A stretch of 64,000 nucleotides of DNA, taken from TMED14 sp964475135 (GTDB lineage: Bacteria; Bacteroidota; Bacteroidia; Flavobacteriales; Schleiferiaceae). A program made the position numbers and the translations under genes. The stretch is taken from positions 8,265 to 72,264 of the forward strand of contig CAYYWL010000005.1 of the NCBI GenBank assembly GCA_964475135.1. The letters are read 5' to 3'. This document shows, in pieces, positions 44,306-53,335 of this stretch (positions within the stretch are counted from its first letter, which is position 1; every line of letters begins with the position of its first letter). The notes under the pieces were generated by a model. That model made no database searches, was not told the DNA's origin, and worked only from the letters and a program-made list of their open reading frames with translations.

Positions 44306-46231
44306 ATGAAGCACCTTACGCTGACGGCACTTGCCGGACTTTTAAGCCTTAGTGCCTTTGGCCAAAACCGCATGGTGTTGGTAGAGCACTTCACTCAGGC
44401 TTCGTGCGGACCCTGCGCTACGCAGAACCCCGCCCTCAAAACTCTTCTCGATGCCAACCCAACCAAAGTGGTGGCCCTGAAGTACCAAGTGAGCTGGCCC
44501 GGCTACGACCCCATGTACCTTCAGAATCCTTCTGAGGTTGATGCCCGCGTGCAGTACTATGGTGTCACTGGTGTTCCGAACTCAGTAATGGACGGCAGCG
44601 GACCTGGTTCTCCCGGCACGATTGTAACGCAGTCTACGATTAACAACCGCTACAACACCGCCGCCCCATTAAACATCACAGCAAGTCACCAGTGGACTCC
44701 CGGATACGACTCAATTCAAATCGGAGTATTTATCGCCAATGCGGGATCAACAACCGTTACCTCTGGTGCTGCAGGTTCGCTTAAACTTCACGTAGCCATT
44801 GTAGAAGAGGAGATCAGCTACCCTTCTGCACCTGGATCAAATGGCGAAACCACTTTCTACCAGGTAATGCGTAAAATGGTTCCGAACCAAAGCGGAACCA
44901 CCTTGGCAGACTCGTGGACTGGCGGACAAACCCAAATGCTCAGCTTTAAAGTTGCAGCACCCGCCTACTTGGCTAACCTGAACGAAGTCTCTATTGTAGC
45001 CTTCATTCAAGACAACCAGGGCAAGGCCGTACTGAATGCTACCAAAACGACTCCACAAGCGATCACTGGTCTCCCCGACCTTGGTGTAGTTTCATTTGCT
45101 GCTGCTACAGCGGGCCTTTGCAACGGAACCACTACGCCTACGATGACGATCAAGAACGAGGGTAGCCTCGCGATTACGTCTGCAGTAGTAGGCTACAGCA
45201 TCAACGGCGGTACCCCCGTGACCCAGAACTGGACTGGCAACCTTGCTGCCGGCGCTACGGCAAGCGTAAGCTTCCCTCAAGTGACGCTTCCTGCAGGTGC
45301 CAACTCAATTGTAGGTACGGTATCTGCTCCAAACGGAACAGGCGACTACAACGGAATGAACAACATGTCTGCTCCGGTAATGGCTGCGGTCCTGAACAAC
45401 ACGCCTAGTCCTGCGCCGTACATGCAAGACATGGAGGCTGCTGCGTTCAATGAAATCCCCTCGGACTTCATCATGACCTACAATACATCTGAAGCTCCGC
45501 TTGTCACAGTTGTATCTAAAGCAAACGTGAACGGACTCACATGGGAACTAGGTGGCTACGGTCAATCTACGAAGTCGTTGATGGTTGACTTCTTCACAAT
45601 GTCTGCTGGAGACCAAGCCAGCTTGATCACTCCTAAGGTGGGCGGAATCACTGCCAACCACAAGCTTCGCTTCCAGCACGCATACGCTTCGTACGCCGGT
45701 GAGGCCGATGGTTTGAAGGTATTTGTGTCAACCAACTGTGGCGCTTCGTGGACCAACATCTTCGACAAAGCCGGAACCGCTCTGGCTACCGCGCCCAATG
45801 CTACAAACCGTTTCTTCCCACAGCCTACGCAGTGGTACCCGAACGAAATCAGCTTGGCTTCGTACGCAGGTCAGGACGTACTCTTCAAGTTTGAGTGCAA
45901 CTCAGCCTACGGAAACAACCTTTGGTTGGACAACATCCACGTTGGAACCAACGCCATGGGCGGAGAAGAGCTTGAGCTTGGACGTGCGCACCTCTACCCC
46001 AACCCAGCTCGTGATGCCGTCAAGGTACTCGTAGCCGCAGTTGAGGCTGGCGACGCAAGCGTTGAAGTATTCAACTTGAACGGACAACTCGTGCTTTCAG
46101 CTTCTGAGGCCGTTACCTCAGGAACGAACGAACTGAACCTGAATGTTGCTGGCCTTGCCAACGGTATCTACACCGTAAAGGTTGCCATGAGCGACCGTGT
46201 AGAGACCCTGCGCTTTACGGTACAGCACTAA
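44306..46231 (+). CDS. Omp28-related thioredoxin-fold protein with T9SS type A sorting domain
   Basis: A 641-residue secreted protein. The signal peptide (KHLTLTALAGLLSLSAFGQ) is followed by an Omp28-like thioredoxin fold: VLVEHFTQASCGPCATQNPA has a CxxC (Cys34, Cys37), then KVVALKYQVSWPGYDPMY and YYGVTGVPNSVMDGSG. CARDB-like and beta-sandwich regions follow (about 255-545), the latter like MAM or cleaved-adhesin domains (QDMEAAAFNEIPSDF, LITPKVGGITANHKLRFQHA, LWLDNIHVGT). The last 80 residues are a type A sorting domain (RAHLYPNPARDAVKVLV, LNGQLVLSASE, GIYTVKVAMSDRVETLRFTV). It should be exported by T9SS. A surface thiol-redox role is inferred only from the CGPC. It ends at a strong terminator. 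Confidence 0.9.
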   Translation: MKHLTLTALAGLLSLSAFGQNRMVLVEHFTQASCGPCATQNPALKTLLDANPTKVVALKYQVSWPGYDPMYLQNPSEVDARVQYYGVTGVPNSVMDGSGPGSPGTIVTQSTINNRYNTAAPLNITASHQWTPGYDSIQIGVFIANAGSTTVTSGAAGSLKLHVAIVEEEISYPSAPGSNGETTFYQVMRKMVPNQSGTTLADSWTGGQTQMLSFKVAAPAYLANLNEVSIVAFIQDNQGKAVLNATKTTPQAITGLPDLGVVSFAAATAGLCNGTTTPTMTIKNEGSLAITSAVVGYSINGGTPVTQNWTGNLAAGATASVSFPQVTLPAGANSIVGTVSAPNGTGDYNGMNNMSAPVMAAVLNNTPSPAPYMQDMEAAAFNEIPSDFIMTYNTSEAPLVTVVSKANVNGLTWELGGYGQSTKSLMVDFFTMSAGDQASLITPKVGGITANHKLRFQHAYASYAGEADGLKVFVSTNCGASWTNIFDKAGTALATAPNATNRFFPQPTQWYPNEISLASYAGQDVLFKFECNSAYGNNLWLDNIHVGTNAMGGEELELGRAHLYPNPARDAVKVLVAAVEAGDASVEVFNLNGQLVLSASEAVTSGTNELNLNVAGLANGIYTVKVAMSDRVETLRFTVQH

Positions 46232-46243
46232 GCGATACGCTTA
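46229..46243. repeat. Palindrome over the stop codon of the Omp28-like gene
   Basis: TAAGCG and CGCTTA arms around ATA begin at the TAA stop codon itself. It lies just before the main terminator hairpin and may add a small stem to the transcript 3' end. Confidence 0.45.
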
Positions 46244-46252
46244 ATTGATTGG

Positions 46253-46287
46253 AGCGCCCTGGCCTTTTGGCCGGGGCGCTTTTTTTG
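46253..46287 (+). terminator. Intrinsic terminator after the Omp28-like gene
   Basis: AGCGCCCTGGCC (46253-46264) pairs with GGCCGGGGCGCT (46269-46280) with one G-T wobble around TTTT, followed by a run of T to 46287. Confidence 0.9.
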
Positions 46288-46337
46288 TGGGTCCTTCGGA
46301 CTTGGCCAAGCCCCGCGCCCTGGCGTACCTTGAGCAC

Positions 46338-46817
46338 ATGAAAACCTTGCTCACCGCCCTATTGGTAGCTTCGGCCACTCTTATATCTGCGCAGTCCCTT
46401 CCGAACGTATCTGTACTGAAGCTCGACGGAAGCAAAACAGAGCTTATCAGCCTCCGCGAAGAAGGCAAGCCCATGATTGTCAGCTTTTGGGCTACATGGT
46501 GCAAACCCTGCATCAACGAACTCAACGCGATGGCCGAACATTATGACGAACTGCACGAAGAGACCGGTGTCACGTTGGTCGCGGTGAGCATCGACGATTC
46601 CCGCACGAGCCCCAAGGTTGGCCCCTTTGTCGCCGGCCAAGGCTGGGACTACACGGTCGTCCTCGACCCGAACAGCGACCTTCGCCGCGCGATGGGCGTC
46701 AACAACGTTCCCCACACCTTCTTGCTCAATGGAGCGGGTGAAGTTGTGTGGCAAGCCAACAAGTACGTACCGGGCGAAGAAGAGGTTCTCGTCGCTGAGG
46801 TTCGCAAGCTCAAGTAA
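46338..46817 (+). CDS. TlpA/ResA-like periplasmic thiol-disulfide oxidoreductase
   Basis: A 159-residue thioredoxin-fold protein. The ATG at 46338 gives a signal peptide (KTLLTALLVASATLISAQ); upstream in-frame sequence covers the terminator region. The active site is FWATWCKPCINE (Cys55, Cys58), with VAVSIDDSRTSPKVGPFV and a cis-Pro-containing NNVPHTFLLNGAGEVV. It should act in the periplasm, perhaps reducing envelope disulfides or apocytochromes. TACCTTG stands five bases before the ATG. It begins a rightward set with the DUF6029-like and Omp28-like genes, three bases from the next. Confidence 0.9.
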   Translation: MKTLLTALLVASATLISAQSLPNVSVLKLDGSKTELISLREEGKPMIVSFWATWCKPCINELNAMAEHYDELHEETGVTLVAVSIDDSRTSPKVGPFVAGQGWDYTVVLDPNSDLRRAMGVNNVPHTFLLNGAGEVVWQANKYVPGEEEVLVAEVRKLK

Positions 46818-46820
46818 GCC

Positions 46821-48509
46821 ATGCGCCGAATTGCAGTAATTGTGGCGCTGGCGACCGCAGGTTCCGCCGCAGCGCAAATGGGGCAGACTGATGCCTTGGG
46901 CGGAACCCTTCGGGCCGTCGTTCAAATGGACGCACAGCTGTACGTACGCGACTCTGTGCTCGACCCCGCAGGCGACTACTACCCCGACGAGCGCGCGCTG
47001 GGCCAAGGTTGGGCGCTGTTTACCTACGAGCGCGGCAACCTTCGCATGGGCATGCGCTACGAGAACTACCAAAATGCCATTCTTGGGTTCCCGACCGGAT
47101 ACCGCGGTGAGGGAATCACCTACCGCTACGCCCAGTGGCAGCAGGGCAAGTTTGACATTACCGTGGGCAACTTTTTTGAGCAGTTCGGCCAAGGTTTGGT
47201 CTTTCGCGCCTACGAAGAGCGCGGCCTGGGCCTTGACAACGCGATGGACGGAAGCCGCATCATCGCCCGCCTCCCTAAGGGGCTTACGCTCAAGGGCGTG
47301 ATCGGTCGCCAGCGCGTGTACTTTGCCAACAGCGACGGAATTCTGCGCGGAACGGACGCGGAGTGGGCGCTGCGCGAAGCGGTTCCGGCTCTGGACAAGA
47401 TGGGGCTCGGCATCAACCTCGGGGCGAGCTTTGTCTCAAAGTTCCAGCGGGGATTTGACCCATTGCTGAACCTGCCGGCAAACGTGGGCTCGTGGGCCTA
47501 CCGCCTCGGTGCGAACTACCGCGGAATTGACCTCAAGGCCGAGTACGCGTACAAGATCAACGACCCCAACTTTGACAACGGCTACATCTACAAGCCCGGC
47601 GAAGCCTTCGTAGCCACCGCCACCTACAGCCGCAAAGGCTTGGGCGTTCTTGGGACCGTCAAGCGCATTGACAACTTCAGCTTTCGTTCCGACCGCAACG
47701 CCCAGCAGTTTGATGCGTTGGTGAATTTTATTCCGCCAACGGGCAACCTGCACACCTACGCACTGCCCGCCCTCTACCCCTATGCGACCCAAATCAACGG
47801 CGAGATGGGCTACCAGTTCGACGTCAACTACCTGATTCCGAAAAAGACCAAACTCGGAGGCAAGTACGGCACCAAACTCGCACTCAGCATCGCCGCCTCG
47901 CAGAGCATTGACCGCCGCCCCCTCGAGGACGGAAGCTTTGGCGACAAAGGCACGCAGGGCTACCTGAGCGACGCCCTGACGTGGGGTGAAATCCCGTACT
48001 TCCGCGACATTAACTTCGGAATCAGCCGCAAGTTCAGCTCGAAGTACAAATCCCAGCTTACCGCCTACCGCTTCGTGTACAACAAGTCGGTGCTCGCCGA
48101 CGGGGTCAACGACTACGCCATTCTCAACGCACTTGACAGCGACAGCGTCTTGGTGGTACCAGCCGTCGTTTGGGAACAGCAGTTCGCCCTACCCCGCCAT
48201 CAAACCCTGCGCACAGAGTTCCAGTGGTCGGGCGGCGAAGGCTTTCGTGGCGGATTAGCCATGGCTTTGGCCGAATGGACCGTTTCAGAGCATTGGGTGC
48301 TCGCGGTTCAAAACATTTACAACTACGGCCACCCTTCGGAATCGCGCCGCATCCACTACCCGCTCGTGTCAGTGGTCCACTTTGACGGCCCAACCCGCGT
48401 GCAGCTTGGCTACGGGCGCCAGCAGCAAGGCATTTTCTGTGTGGGTGGCGTGTGCCGCGTGGTTCCGCCGTCCAACGGCCTCAGTTTATCGCTAACGACT
48501 CAATTCTAA
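46821..48509 (+). CDS. DUF6029-like predicted outer-membrane beta-barrel protein
   Basis: A 562-residue protein with a signal peptide (RRIAVIVALATAGSAAAQ) and many amphipathic strands with aromatic ends (GWALFTYERGNLRMGMRYEN, YRYAQWQQGKFDITVGNFFE). It carries the QFGQGLVFRAYEERGLGLDN block I associate with the Bacteroidota DUF6029 family. The C-terminus NGLSLSLTTQF ends in Phe, as outer-membrane barrels do. Function is unknown. It lies three bases after the TlpA-like gene, and its stop overlaps the Omp28-like lipoprotein start by one base, so the three are probably translated together. Confidence 0.75.
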   Translation: MRRIAVIVALATAGSAAAQMGQTDALGGTLRAVVQMDAQLYVRDSVLDPAGDYYPDERALGQGWALFTYERGNLRMGMRYENYQNAILGFPTGYRGEGITYRYAQWQQGKFDITVGNFFEQFGQGLVFRAYEERGLGLDNAMDGSRIIARLPKGLTLKGVIGRQRVYFANSDGILRGTDAEWALREAVPALDKMGLGINLGASFVSKFQRGFDPLLNLPANVGSWAYRLGANYRGIDLKAEYAYKINDPNFDNGYIYKPGEAFVATATYSRKGLGVLGTVKRIDNFSFRSDRNAQQFDALVNFIPPTGNLHTYALPALYPYATQINGEMGYQFDVNYLIPKKTKLGGKYGTKLALSIAASQSIDRRPLEDGSFGDKGTQGYLSDALTWGEIPYFRDINFGISRKFSSKYKSQLTAYRFVYNKSVLADGVNDYAILNALDSDSVLVVPAVVWEQQFALPRHQTLRTEFQWSGGEGFRGGLAMALAEWTVSEHWVLAVQNIYNYGHPSESRRIHYPLVSVVHFDGPTRVQLGYGRQQQGIFCVGGVCRVVPPSNGLSLSLTTQF

Positions 48510-49357
48510 TGCGAAACCTTATTCTCGCCGCCCTGGCACTCGCCGCGGTCGCGTCATGCGACTACATTGACGAACCCTTTCGCAACCCCAACGGAGGCGG
48601 ATCCACCGAGGCCAACGGGGATACCATTCTTCAAACCGAACGCGCCGTGCTCGTTGAAGACTTTACCGGCCACCAGTGCAAGAACTGCCCGAAGGCCTCC
48701 AAAGTGCTCAAGCAGCTTGATAGCCTCTACGGTTCGGCCAAAGTGATTGGGCTCGCCATTCACGCCGGTCCAGCCAACTTTACGGCCGTCTCGACGGACT
48801 ACCCCACCGACTTCACGACCGAGGACGGCGACGACCTCGCCAGCTTTTTTACCGTCTGGGGTATGCCGCTGGGAATGGTCAATCGACTCGACTACCCCAC
48901 CAACGCCCACTTAAAAACCTACAGCTCGTGGACGGCACTGGCGGCCACTGAACTGTCGCTGGCCCCTGAGGTGCTTTTTAATGCGTACAGCGGCTACGAC
49001 TCTACTTCTCGGGTCGGAACCCTTCGGGTCGAGCTCCGCGCCCAGGCCCCGCAGTCCAATGCGGTTGGACTCGCCGTCTACCTCAAGGAGTCTGGTGTCG
49101 TTTCTCCACAGTTGATGCCCGACCAAACCCGCGACGCGAACTACGTCCACAACAACGTGTTTCGCAGTGCTCCCTGGGGCCCATTTGGTCAAGAAGTTTG
49201 GGCAGCCGGAACCACTACGGCCCAAAGCACTGCGAGCTACGACGTTTCAGCGACCTTTGATGCAGGCTGGAACCCCAAGCAGATGCATTGGATTGCATTC
49301 GCCTACGACCGCAGCACCTACCGGGTCCTTCAGGCCGTGCAGATCGACGTCAAGTAA
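48509..49357 (+). CDS. Omp28-related lipoprotein with thioredoxin-like CxxC
   Basis: A 282-residue lipoprotein. The ATG at 48509 gives a lipobox AAVASC (Cys17). A Gly- and Asn-rich spacer leads to an Omp28-type thioredoxin fold with VLVEDFTGHQCKNCPKASK (Cys57, Cys60), KVIGLAIHAGPANF and FFTVWGMPLGMVNRLDY. The C-terminal half is a beta domain (RVGTLRVELRAQAPQSNAVG, YVHNNVFRSAPWGPFGQEVW) that resembles the corresponding part of other Omp28 proteins. There is no T9SS sorting domain, so it is probably held in the outer or inner membrane by lipid. It overlaps the preceding gene by one base and the convergent queG by eight. Confidence 0.85.
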   Translation: MRNLILAALALAAVASCDYIDEPFRNPNGGGSTEANGDTILQTERAVLVEDFTGHQCKNCPKASKVLKQLDSLYGSAKVIGLAIHAGPANFTAVSTDYPTDFTTEDGDDLASFFTVWGMPLGMVNRLDYPTNAHLKTYSSWTALAATELSLAPEVLFNAYSGYDSTSRVGTLRVELRAQAPQSNAVGLAVYLKESGVVSPQLMPDQTRDANYVHNNVFRSAPWGPFGQEVWAAGTTTAQSTASYDVSATFDAGWNPKQMHWIAFAYDRSTYRVLQAVQIDVK

Positions 49358-50291
49358 GCAGATCTTTAGATCCAAAGGCAGCGACAACATTTCGTTGAAT
49401 ACGCTCTAACCCGGTACGCGCGGCTGCGGACTTCCCAAAGGCTTCATCAAAGGCAGACTGGCTGGCTGCACGCCAGTCGTCGAGCGACCACTCAACCCAA
49501 TTCCCGGGATTGAGTAAGGGCTCTTGGTGGGGCTCCGCATGGCGGTTCCACGGGCATACTTCTTGGCAGATGTCGCATCCGAACACCCACGGGTGCAGGG
49601 CTTCGGCCATTTCGCGCGGAAGCGCTCCGTGCAGTTCAATCGTCGCGTGGCTGATGCAGCGCGCACTGTCGACCACCTTGGGCGCCACGATGGCCTGGGT
49701 TGGACAGGCATCGATGCAGCGGGTGCAGGTTCCGCAGTGGTCGGCCACCGGGAGGTCCGCGACAAATTCATAGTCCAAAATCAGCTCGGCCAAAAAGAAG
49801 TACGACCCTGTGTTTTTGCGCAGAATTAGTGAATTCTTGCCCACCCAGCCCAAGCCACTGCGCTCCGCCCATGCCCGTTCCATCACGGGGGCGCTGTCGA
49901 CGAAGCAACGCCCGTCTAAGTCACCCAGAGCGGTACGAAGTACGTCCAGCAGTTCAAAAAGTCGGTCCTTGACCACGCGGTGGTAGTCTTCGCCGTAGGC
50001 ATAGCGCGCCAACCGAGGACGATCATCGCCCTCGAGGTCCGACGGTTCCGGGTAGTAGTTGAAGGCCAAGCTCACCACCGACTTAGCGCCCGGAACCAGT
50101 TTACGCGGATCCAAGCGCTTGTCAAAATGGTTTTCCATGTAGCGCATACTCCCGTGAAATCCGTGCTTTAGCCACTCCTCGAGTCGCGGAGCCTCATCGG
50201 CTAAAAATTCCGCCCGCGCCACACGCGCTACCATAAATCCAAGACGCTTTGCCTCGGACTTCAGCAGCGCAGTCGCTTCGGTGCGGGTCAT
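49350..50291 (-). CDS. queG: Epoxyqueuosine reductase
   Basis: QueG reduces epoxyqueuosine to queuosine in tRNA, using cobalamin and two 4Fe-4S clusters. The protein has 313 residues. The N-terminal domain has AKRLGFMVARVARAEFLADE and RYMENHFDKRLDPRKLVPGA, the central part has RAWAERSGLGWVGKNSLILR, and the ferredoxin-like part has CGTCTRCIDACPTQAI and FGCDICQEVCPWNRHAEP, supplying both clusters. The start overlaps ruvB by four bases, a neighbourhood seen in other Bacteroidota. The 3' end overlaps the convergent lipoprotein gene by eight bases. Confidence 0.96.
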   Translation of the reverse strand: MTRTEATALLKSEAKRLGFMVARVARAEFLADEAPRLEEWLKHGFHGSMRYMENHFDKRLDPRKLVPGAKSVVSLAFNYYPEPSDLEGDDRPRLARYAYGEDYHRVVKDRLFELLDVLRTALGDLDGRCFVDSAPVMERAWAERSGLGWVGKNSLILRKNTGSYFFLAELILDYEFVADLPVADHCGTCTRCIDACPTQAIVAPKVVDSARCISHATIELHGALPREMAEALHPWVFGCDICQEVCPWNRHAEPHQEPLLNPGNWVEWSLDDWRAASQSAFDEAFGKSAAARTGLERIQRNVVAAFGSKDLLT

Positions 50292-51307
50292 GAAAACAAG
50301 TCAGGGCCTCCGGACGGAGTTCGACCGAGGTGCTTGTACGCTTTGTCCATCGCCATTCGTCCGCGCGGCGTGCGCGCCAGGTAGCCCTCTTGAATGAGGT
50401 ACGGTTCGTAGACCTCCTCGAGGGTCTCAGCTTGTTCACTTACGGCCGTAGCCAGCGTGCTTAAACCCACGGGGCCTCCGCGAAACTTGTCAATCAACGT
50501 TGTCAAGATGCGGTTATCCATCTCGTCAAGGCCGTGGGCATCGACGTCGAGCGCATCCATTCCGAAGCGGGCCACCTCGAGGTCAATCACCGTATTACCG
50601 CGAACCTGTGCGAAGTCGCGCAGGCGACGCAGGAGTGCATTTGCAATGCGCGGGGTTCCGCGGCTGCGTCGGGCAACTTCAATAGCAGCATCGGACTCGA
50701 TTCCGAAATTTAAAATGCTTGCAGAACGCTCGACGATGGTCGAAAGAAGCTCGACGCTGTAGTACTCGAGGCGCGCAGCGATTCCAAAGCGGGCACGAAG
50801 CGGAGACGTCAGCAACCCACTACGTGTAGTGGCACCAATCAACGTAAACGGCTTCAAACGGATCTGCACCGAACGCGCCGCCGGCCCGGACTCGAGCATG
50901 ATGTCGATTTGGTAGTCCTCCATCGCGCTATAGAGGTACTCCTCAACCACGGGACTCAGTCGGTGGATCTCGTCAATAAAAAGCACGTCGTGGGCATCGA
51001 GGCTGGTGAGCAGTCCCGCCAAATCCCCGGGTTTGTCCAGTACCGGCCCACTCGTCAGTTTGAGGGCGGAACCCAGTTCACCCGCAATAATGTGCGCTAG
51101 CGTCGTCTTGCCGAGGCCCGGAGGGCCGTGCAGTAGCACGTGGTCCAGGGCCTCTTCGCGCTGGCGCGCGGCCTGAACAAACACCTTGAGGTTTTCAAGC
51201 ACCTTGGCCTGACCGGCAAAGTCGTCAAAGCGCGCTGGCCTGAGTCGCTGTTCCGCCTCGCGGTCGTCCATTCCCGCCGCGGAGGCGTCGTGCAGAAAAT
51301 CCACCAT
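50288..51307 (-). CDS. ruvB: Holliday junction branch migration DNA helicase RuvB
   Basis: RuvB is the AAA+ motor that drives branch migration with RuvA. The protein has 339 residues. Visible motifs are Walker A (HGPPGLGKTTLAHIIAGE), Walker B (DVLFIDEIHRLSPVVEE), sensor I (FTLIGATTRSGLLTSPLRAR), the sensor II region (RSRGTPRIANALLRRLRDFA) and the C-terminal winged helix (EPYLIQEGYLARTPRGRMA). The ATG at 51307 follows an exact TACATTTG box by four bases. It leads a two-gene unit with queG. Confidence 0.98.
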   Translation of the reverse strand: MVDFLHDASAAGMDDREAEQRLRPARFDDFAGQAKVLENLKVFVQAARQREEALDHVLLHGPPGLGKTTLAHIIAGELGSALKLTSGPVLDKPGDLAGLLTSLDAHDVLFIDEIHRLSPVVEEYLYSAMEDYQIDIMLESGPAARSVQIRLKPFTLIGATTRSGLLTSPLRARFGIAARLEYYSVELLSTIVERSASILNFGIESDAAIEVARRSRGTPRIANALLRRLRDFAQVRGNTVIDLEVARFGMDALDVDAHGLDEMDNRILTTLIDKFRGGPVGLSTLATAVSEQAETLEEVYEPYLIQEGYLARTPRGRMAMDKAYKHLGRTPSGGPDLFS

Positions 51308-51311
51308 AGCA

Positions 51312-51319
51312 CAAATGTA
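51312..51319 (-). promoter_or_regulatory. -7 promoter box for ruvB
   Basis: The minus strand reads TACATTTG, an exact TAnnTTTG match, four bases before the ATG. Its first two bases are the last two of the hairpin that follows coxA. Confidence 0.55.
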
Positions 51320-51352
51320 AACGGCCGCTCGGGGATTCCGGGCGGCCGTTTA
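51318..51352 (-). terminator. Hairpin after coxA, terminator-like
   Basis: TAAACGGCCGC (51318-51328) and GCGGCCGTTTA (51342-51352) are exact 11-base complements around 13 bases. The hairpin follows the coxA stop by 17 bases. On the minus strand only a short T tract follows, so termination may be partial. Confidence 0.65.
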
Positions 51353-51368
51353 ACGAACTTATAAACGC

Positions 51369-53314
51369 TTAGTGGGCTTGTTCGCCGTCTTTCAGCGGAG
51401 TGGTCTGCACCACAAAGTCCTCGTCGTGACCAGGCTTGCTATAGTCGTAGGCCCAACGGTGCACTTCAGGCAAAGCACCAGGCCAGTTGCCGTGGATGTG
51501 CTCCACTGGGGTCGTCCACTCCAAGGTGTTCGACTTCCATGGGTTTTGCGGAGCCTTCGGGCCGCGCCACATCGAGTAGAAGAAGTTGAAGATGAAGATC
51601 AACTGAGCAATACCGCCACCGATGGCAAACATGGTGATGATCACGTTGATGTCCTGAAGCTCATCAAAGATGGGGAATTCCGCGTTGCTGTAGTAGCGAC
51701 GGGGCAAACCAGCCAATCCAGTGAAGTGCATCGGGAAGAATACCCCGTAGGCACTGACAAACGTCAGCCAGAAGTGCAGGTAGCCCATAGACTTGTTCAT
51801 CATGCGGCCGTACATCTTGGGGAACCAGTGGTACACCCCGGCAAACATTCCAAAAATGGCCGAAAGACCCATTACGATGTGGAAGTGCGCTACTACGAAG
51901 TAGGTATCGTGCACGTTGATGTCGAGCGCAGAGTCGCCCAGGATGATTCCTGTAAGACCACCAGCTACGAACGTACTTACAAGTCCAATTGAAAAGAGCA
52001 TCGCCGGTGTGAACTGGATGTTGCCCTTCCATAGCGTGGTGATGTAGTTGAAGGCCTTTACCGCAGACGGAATAGCGATCAACAACGTCGTGAACGTAAA
52101 TACCGATCCGAGGAACGGATTCATACCCGTCACAAACATGTGGTGGCCCCACACGATGAACGATAGGAAGGCGATCGCGAGGATTGATCCAATCATGGCG
52201 CGGTATCCGAAAATCGGCTTGCGCGAGTTGGTTGCGATTACTTCAGAGGTGATTCCGAGTGCCGGAAGCAAAATGATGTATACTTCAGGGTGGCCGAGGA
52301 ACCAGAACAAGTGTTCGTAGAGTACCGGGCTACCACCTTGGTTGCCGAGCAACTCGCCCGCAACCATGATGTCGCTCAAGTAGAATGAAGTCCCGAGCAT
52401 ACGGTCCATCATAAGCAGCAAGGCTGCACTCAACAGAACAGGGAACGAAAGGACACCGAGGATTGCAGTCACAAAAAACGCCCAGATCGTCAAAGGAAGG
52501 CGCGTCATGCTCATACCTTTTGTACGCAAATTGATGACGGTCACAATGTAGTTCAGCGAACCAAGCAGCGAACCGGCGATGAACAACGTCATCGACACGA
52601 GCCACAAGGTCATACCCGCACCAGAACCTGGCATAGCCTGCGGAAGTGCGCTCAAAGGAGGGTACACGGTCCAACCACCTGAGGCAGGACCGGTCTCTAC
52701 GAAGAGCGAAACAACCATTACCACCGACGAGGCGGCAAAGAACCAGTATGAAAGCATGTTCAAAAAACCCGATGCCATGTCGCGCGCACCGATTTGGAGG
52801 GGAATAAGGAGGTTCGAGAACGTTCCGCTAAGACCCGCAGTAAGCACGAAGAACACCATAATGGTTCCGTGAANNNNNNNNNNNNNNNNNNNNNNNNNNN
52901 NNNNNNNNNNNNNNNNNNNNNNNNNNNNNNNNNNNNNNNNNNNNNNNNNNNNNNNNNNNNNNNNNNNNNNNNNAACGTTCCGCTAAGACCCGCAGTAAGC
53001 ACGAAGAACACCATAATGGTTCCGTGAATCGTCACCAAAGCGAGGTACATATTGGGATCCATTACTCCATCCGGAGCCCACTTTCCCAAGAACGTCTCGA
53101 GAATCGGGAAGCTCTCACCAGGCCAAGCGAGCTGAAGGCGAAAGAGCATAGACATAAACACACCGATGAGTCCCATGAACATACCGGTAATCAGGAACTG
53201 CTTCCCAATCATCTTATGGTCCATCGAGAATACGTACTTCGTCCAGAAGTTCTCAGTGTGGTGCTCGTGATCGTGGTGTTCGTCGTGAGCGTGGTCGTGT
53301 GCGTGGTCAGCCAT
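51369..53314 (-). CDS. coxA: Cytochrome c oxidase subunit I, interrupted by an artificial assembly gap
   Basis: The heme-copper subunit of an aa3/caa3-type oxidase. Deleting the 100 N and one of two identical 55-base flanks leaves 1791 bases in one frame, giving 596 residues. The catalytic elements are GHPEVYIILLPALG (CuB His and cross-linked Tyr), IVWGHHMFVTGMNP (two CuB His), IPSAVKAFNYI (K-channel) and YFVVAHFHIVMGL (heme a3 and heme a His). The ATG at 53314 gives an N-terminus with nine His in the first 19 residues. The open frame to 53332 would need a TTG start. It lies 21 bases after coxB in the ACIII-oxidase unit. Read as deposited, it would be mis-annotated as two partial genes. Confidence 0.96.
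52819..52873. repeat. Left copy of a 55-base duplication at the gap
   Basis: Identical to 52974-53028. It encodes the same coxA residues (MVFFVLTAGLSGT and neighbours). It is a contig-end overlap rather than a biological repeat. Confidence 0.95.
52874..52973. other. 100-base run of N (scaffold gap inside coxA)
   Basis: Exactly 100 unknown bases, the conventional size for a gap of unspecified length. The flanks are the same 55 bases, so the true gap length is most likely minus 55. Confidence 0.97.
52974..53028. repeat. Right copy of the 55-base duplication at the gap
   Basis: Identical to 52819-52873. Removing either copy together with the N run rejoins the coxA reading frame. Confidence 0.95.
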
Positions 53315-53335
53315 ATTCGTCGTTCGTTTCAAGTA

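Noticed and set aside
52819..53028. Genuine tandem duplication or frameshift inactivating coxA
   Set aside because: Copies are identical, flank a conventional 100-N gap, and collapsing them restores the frame exactly, so an assembly cause is far more likely.
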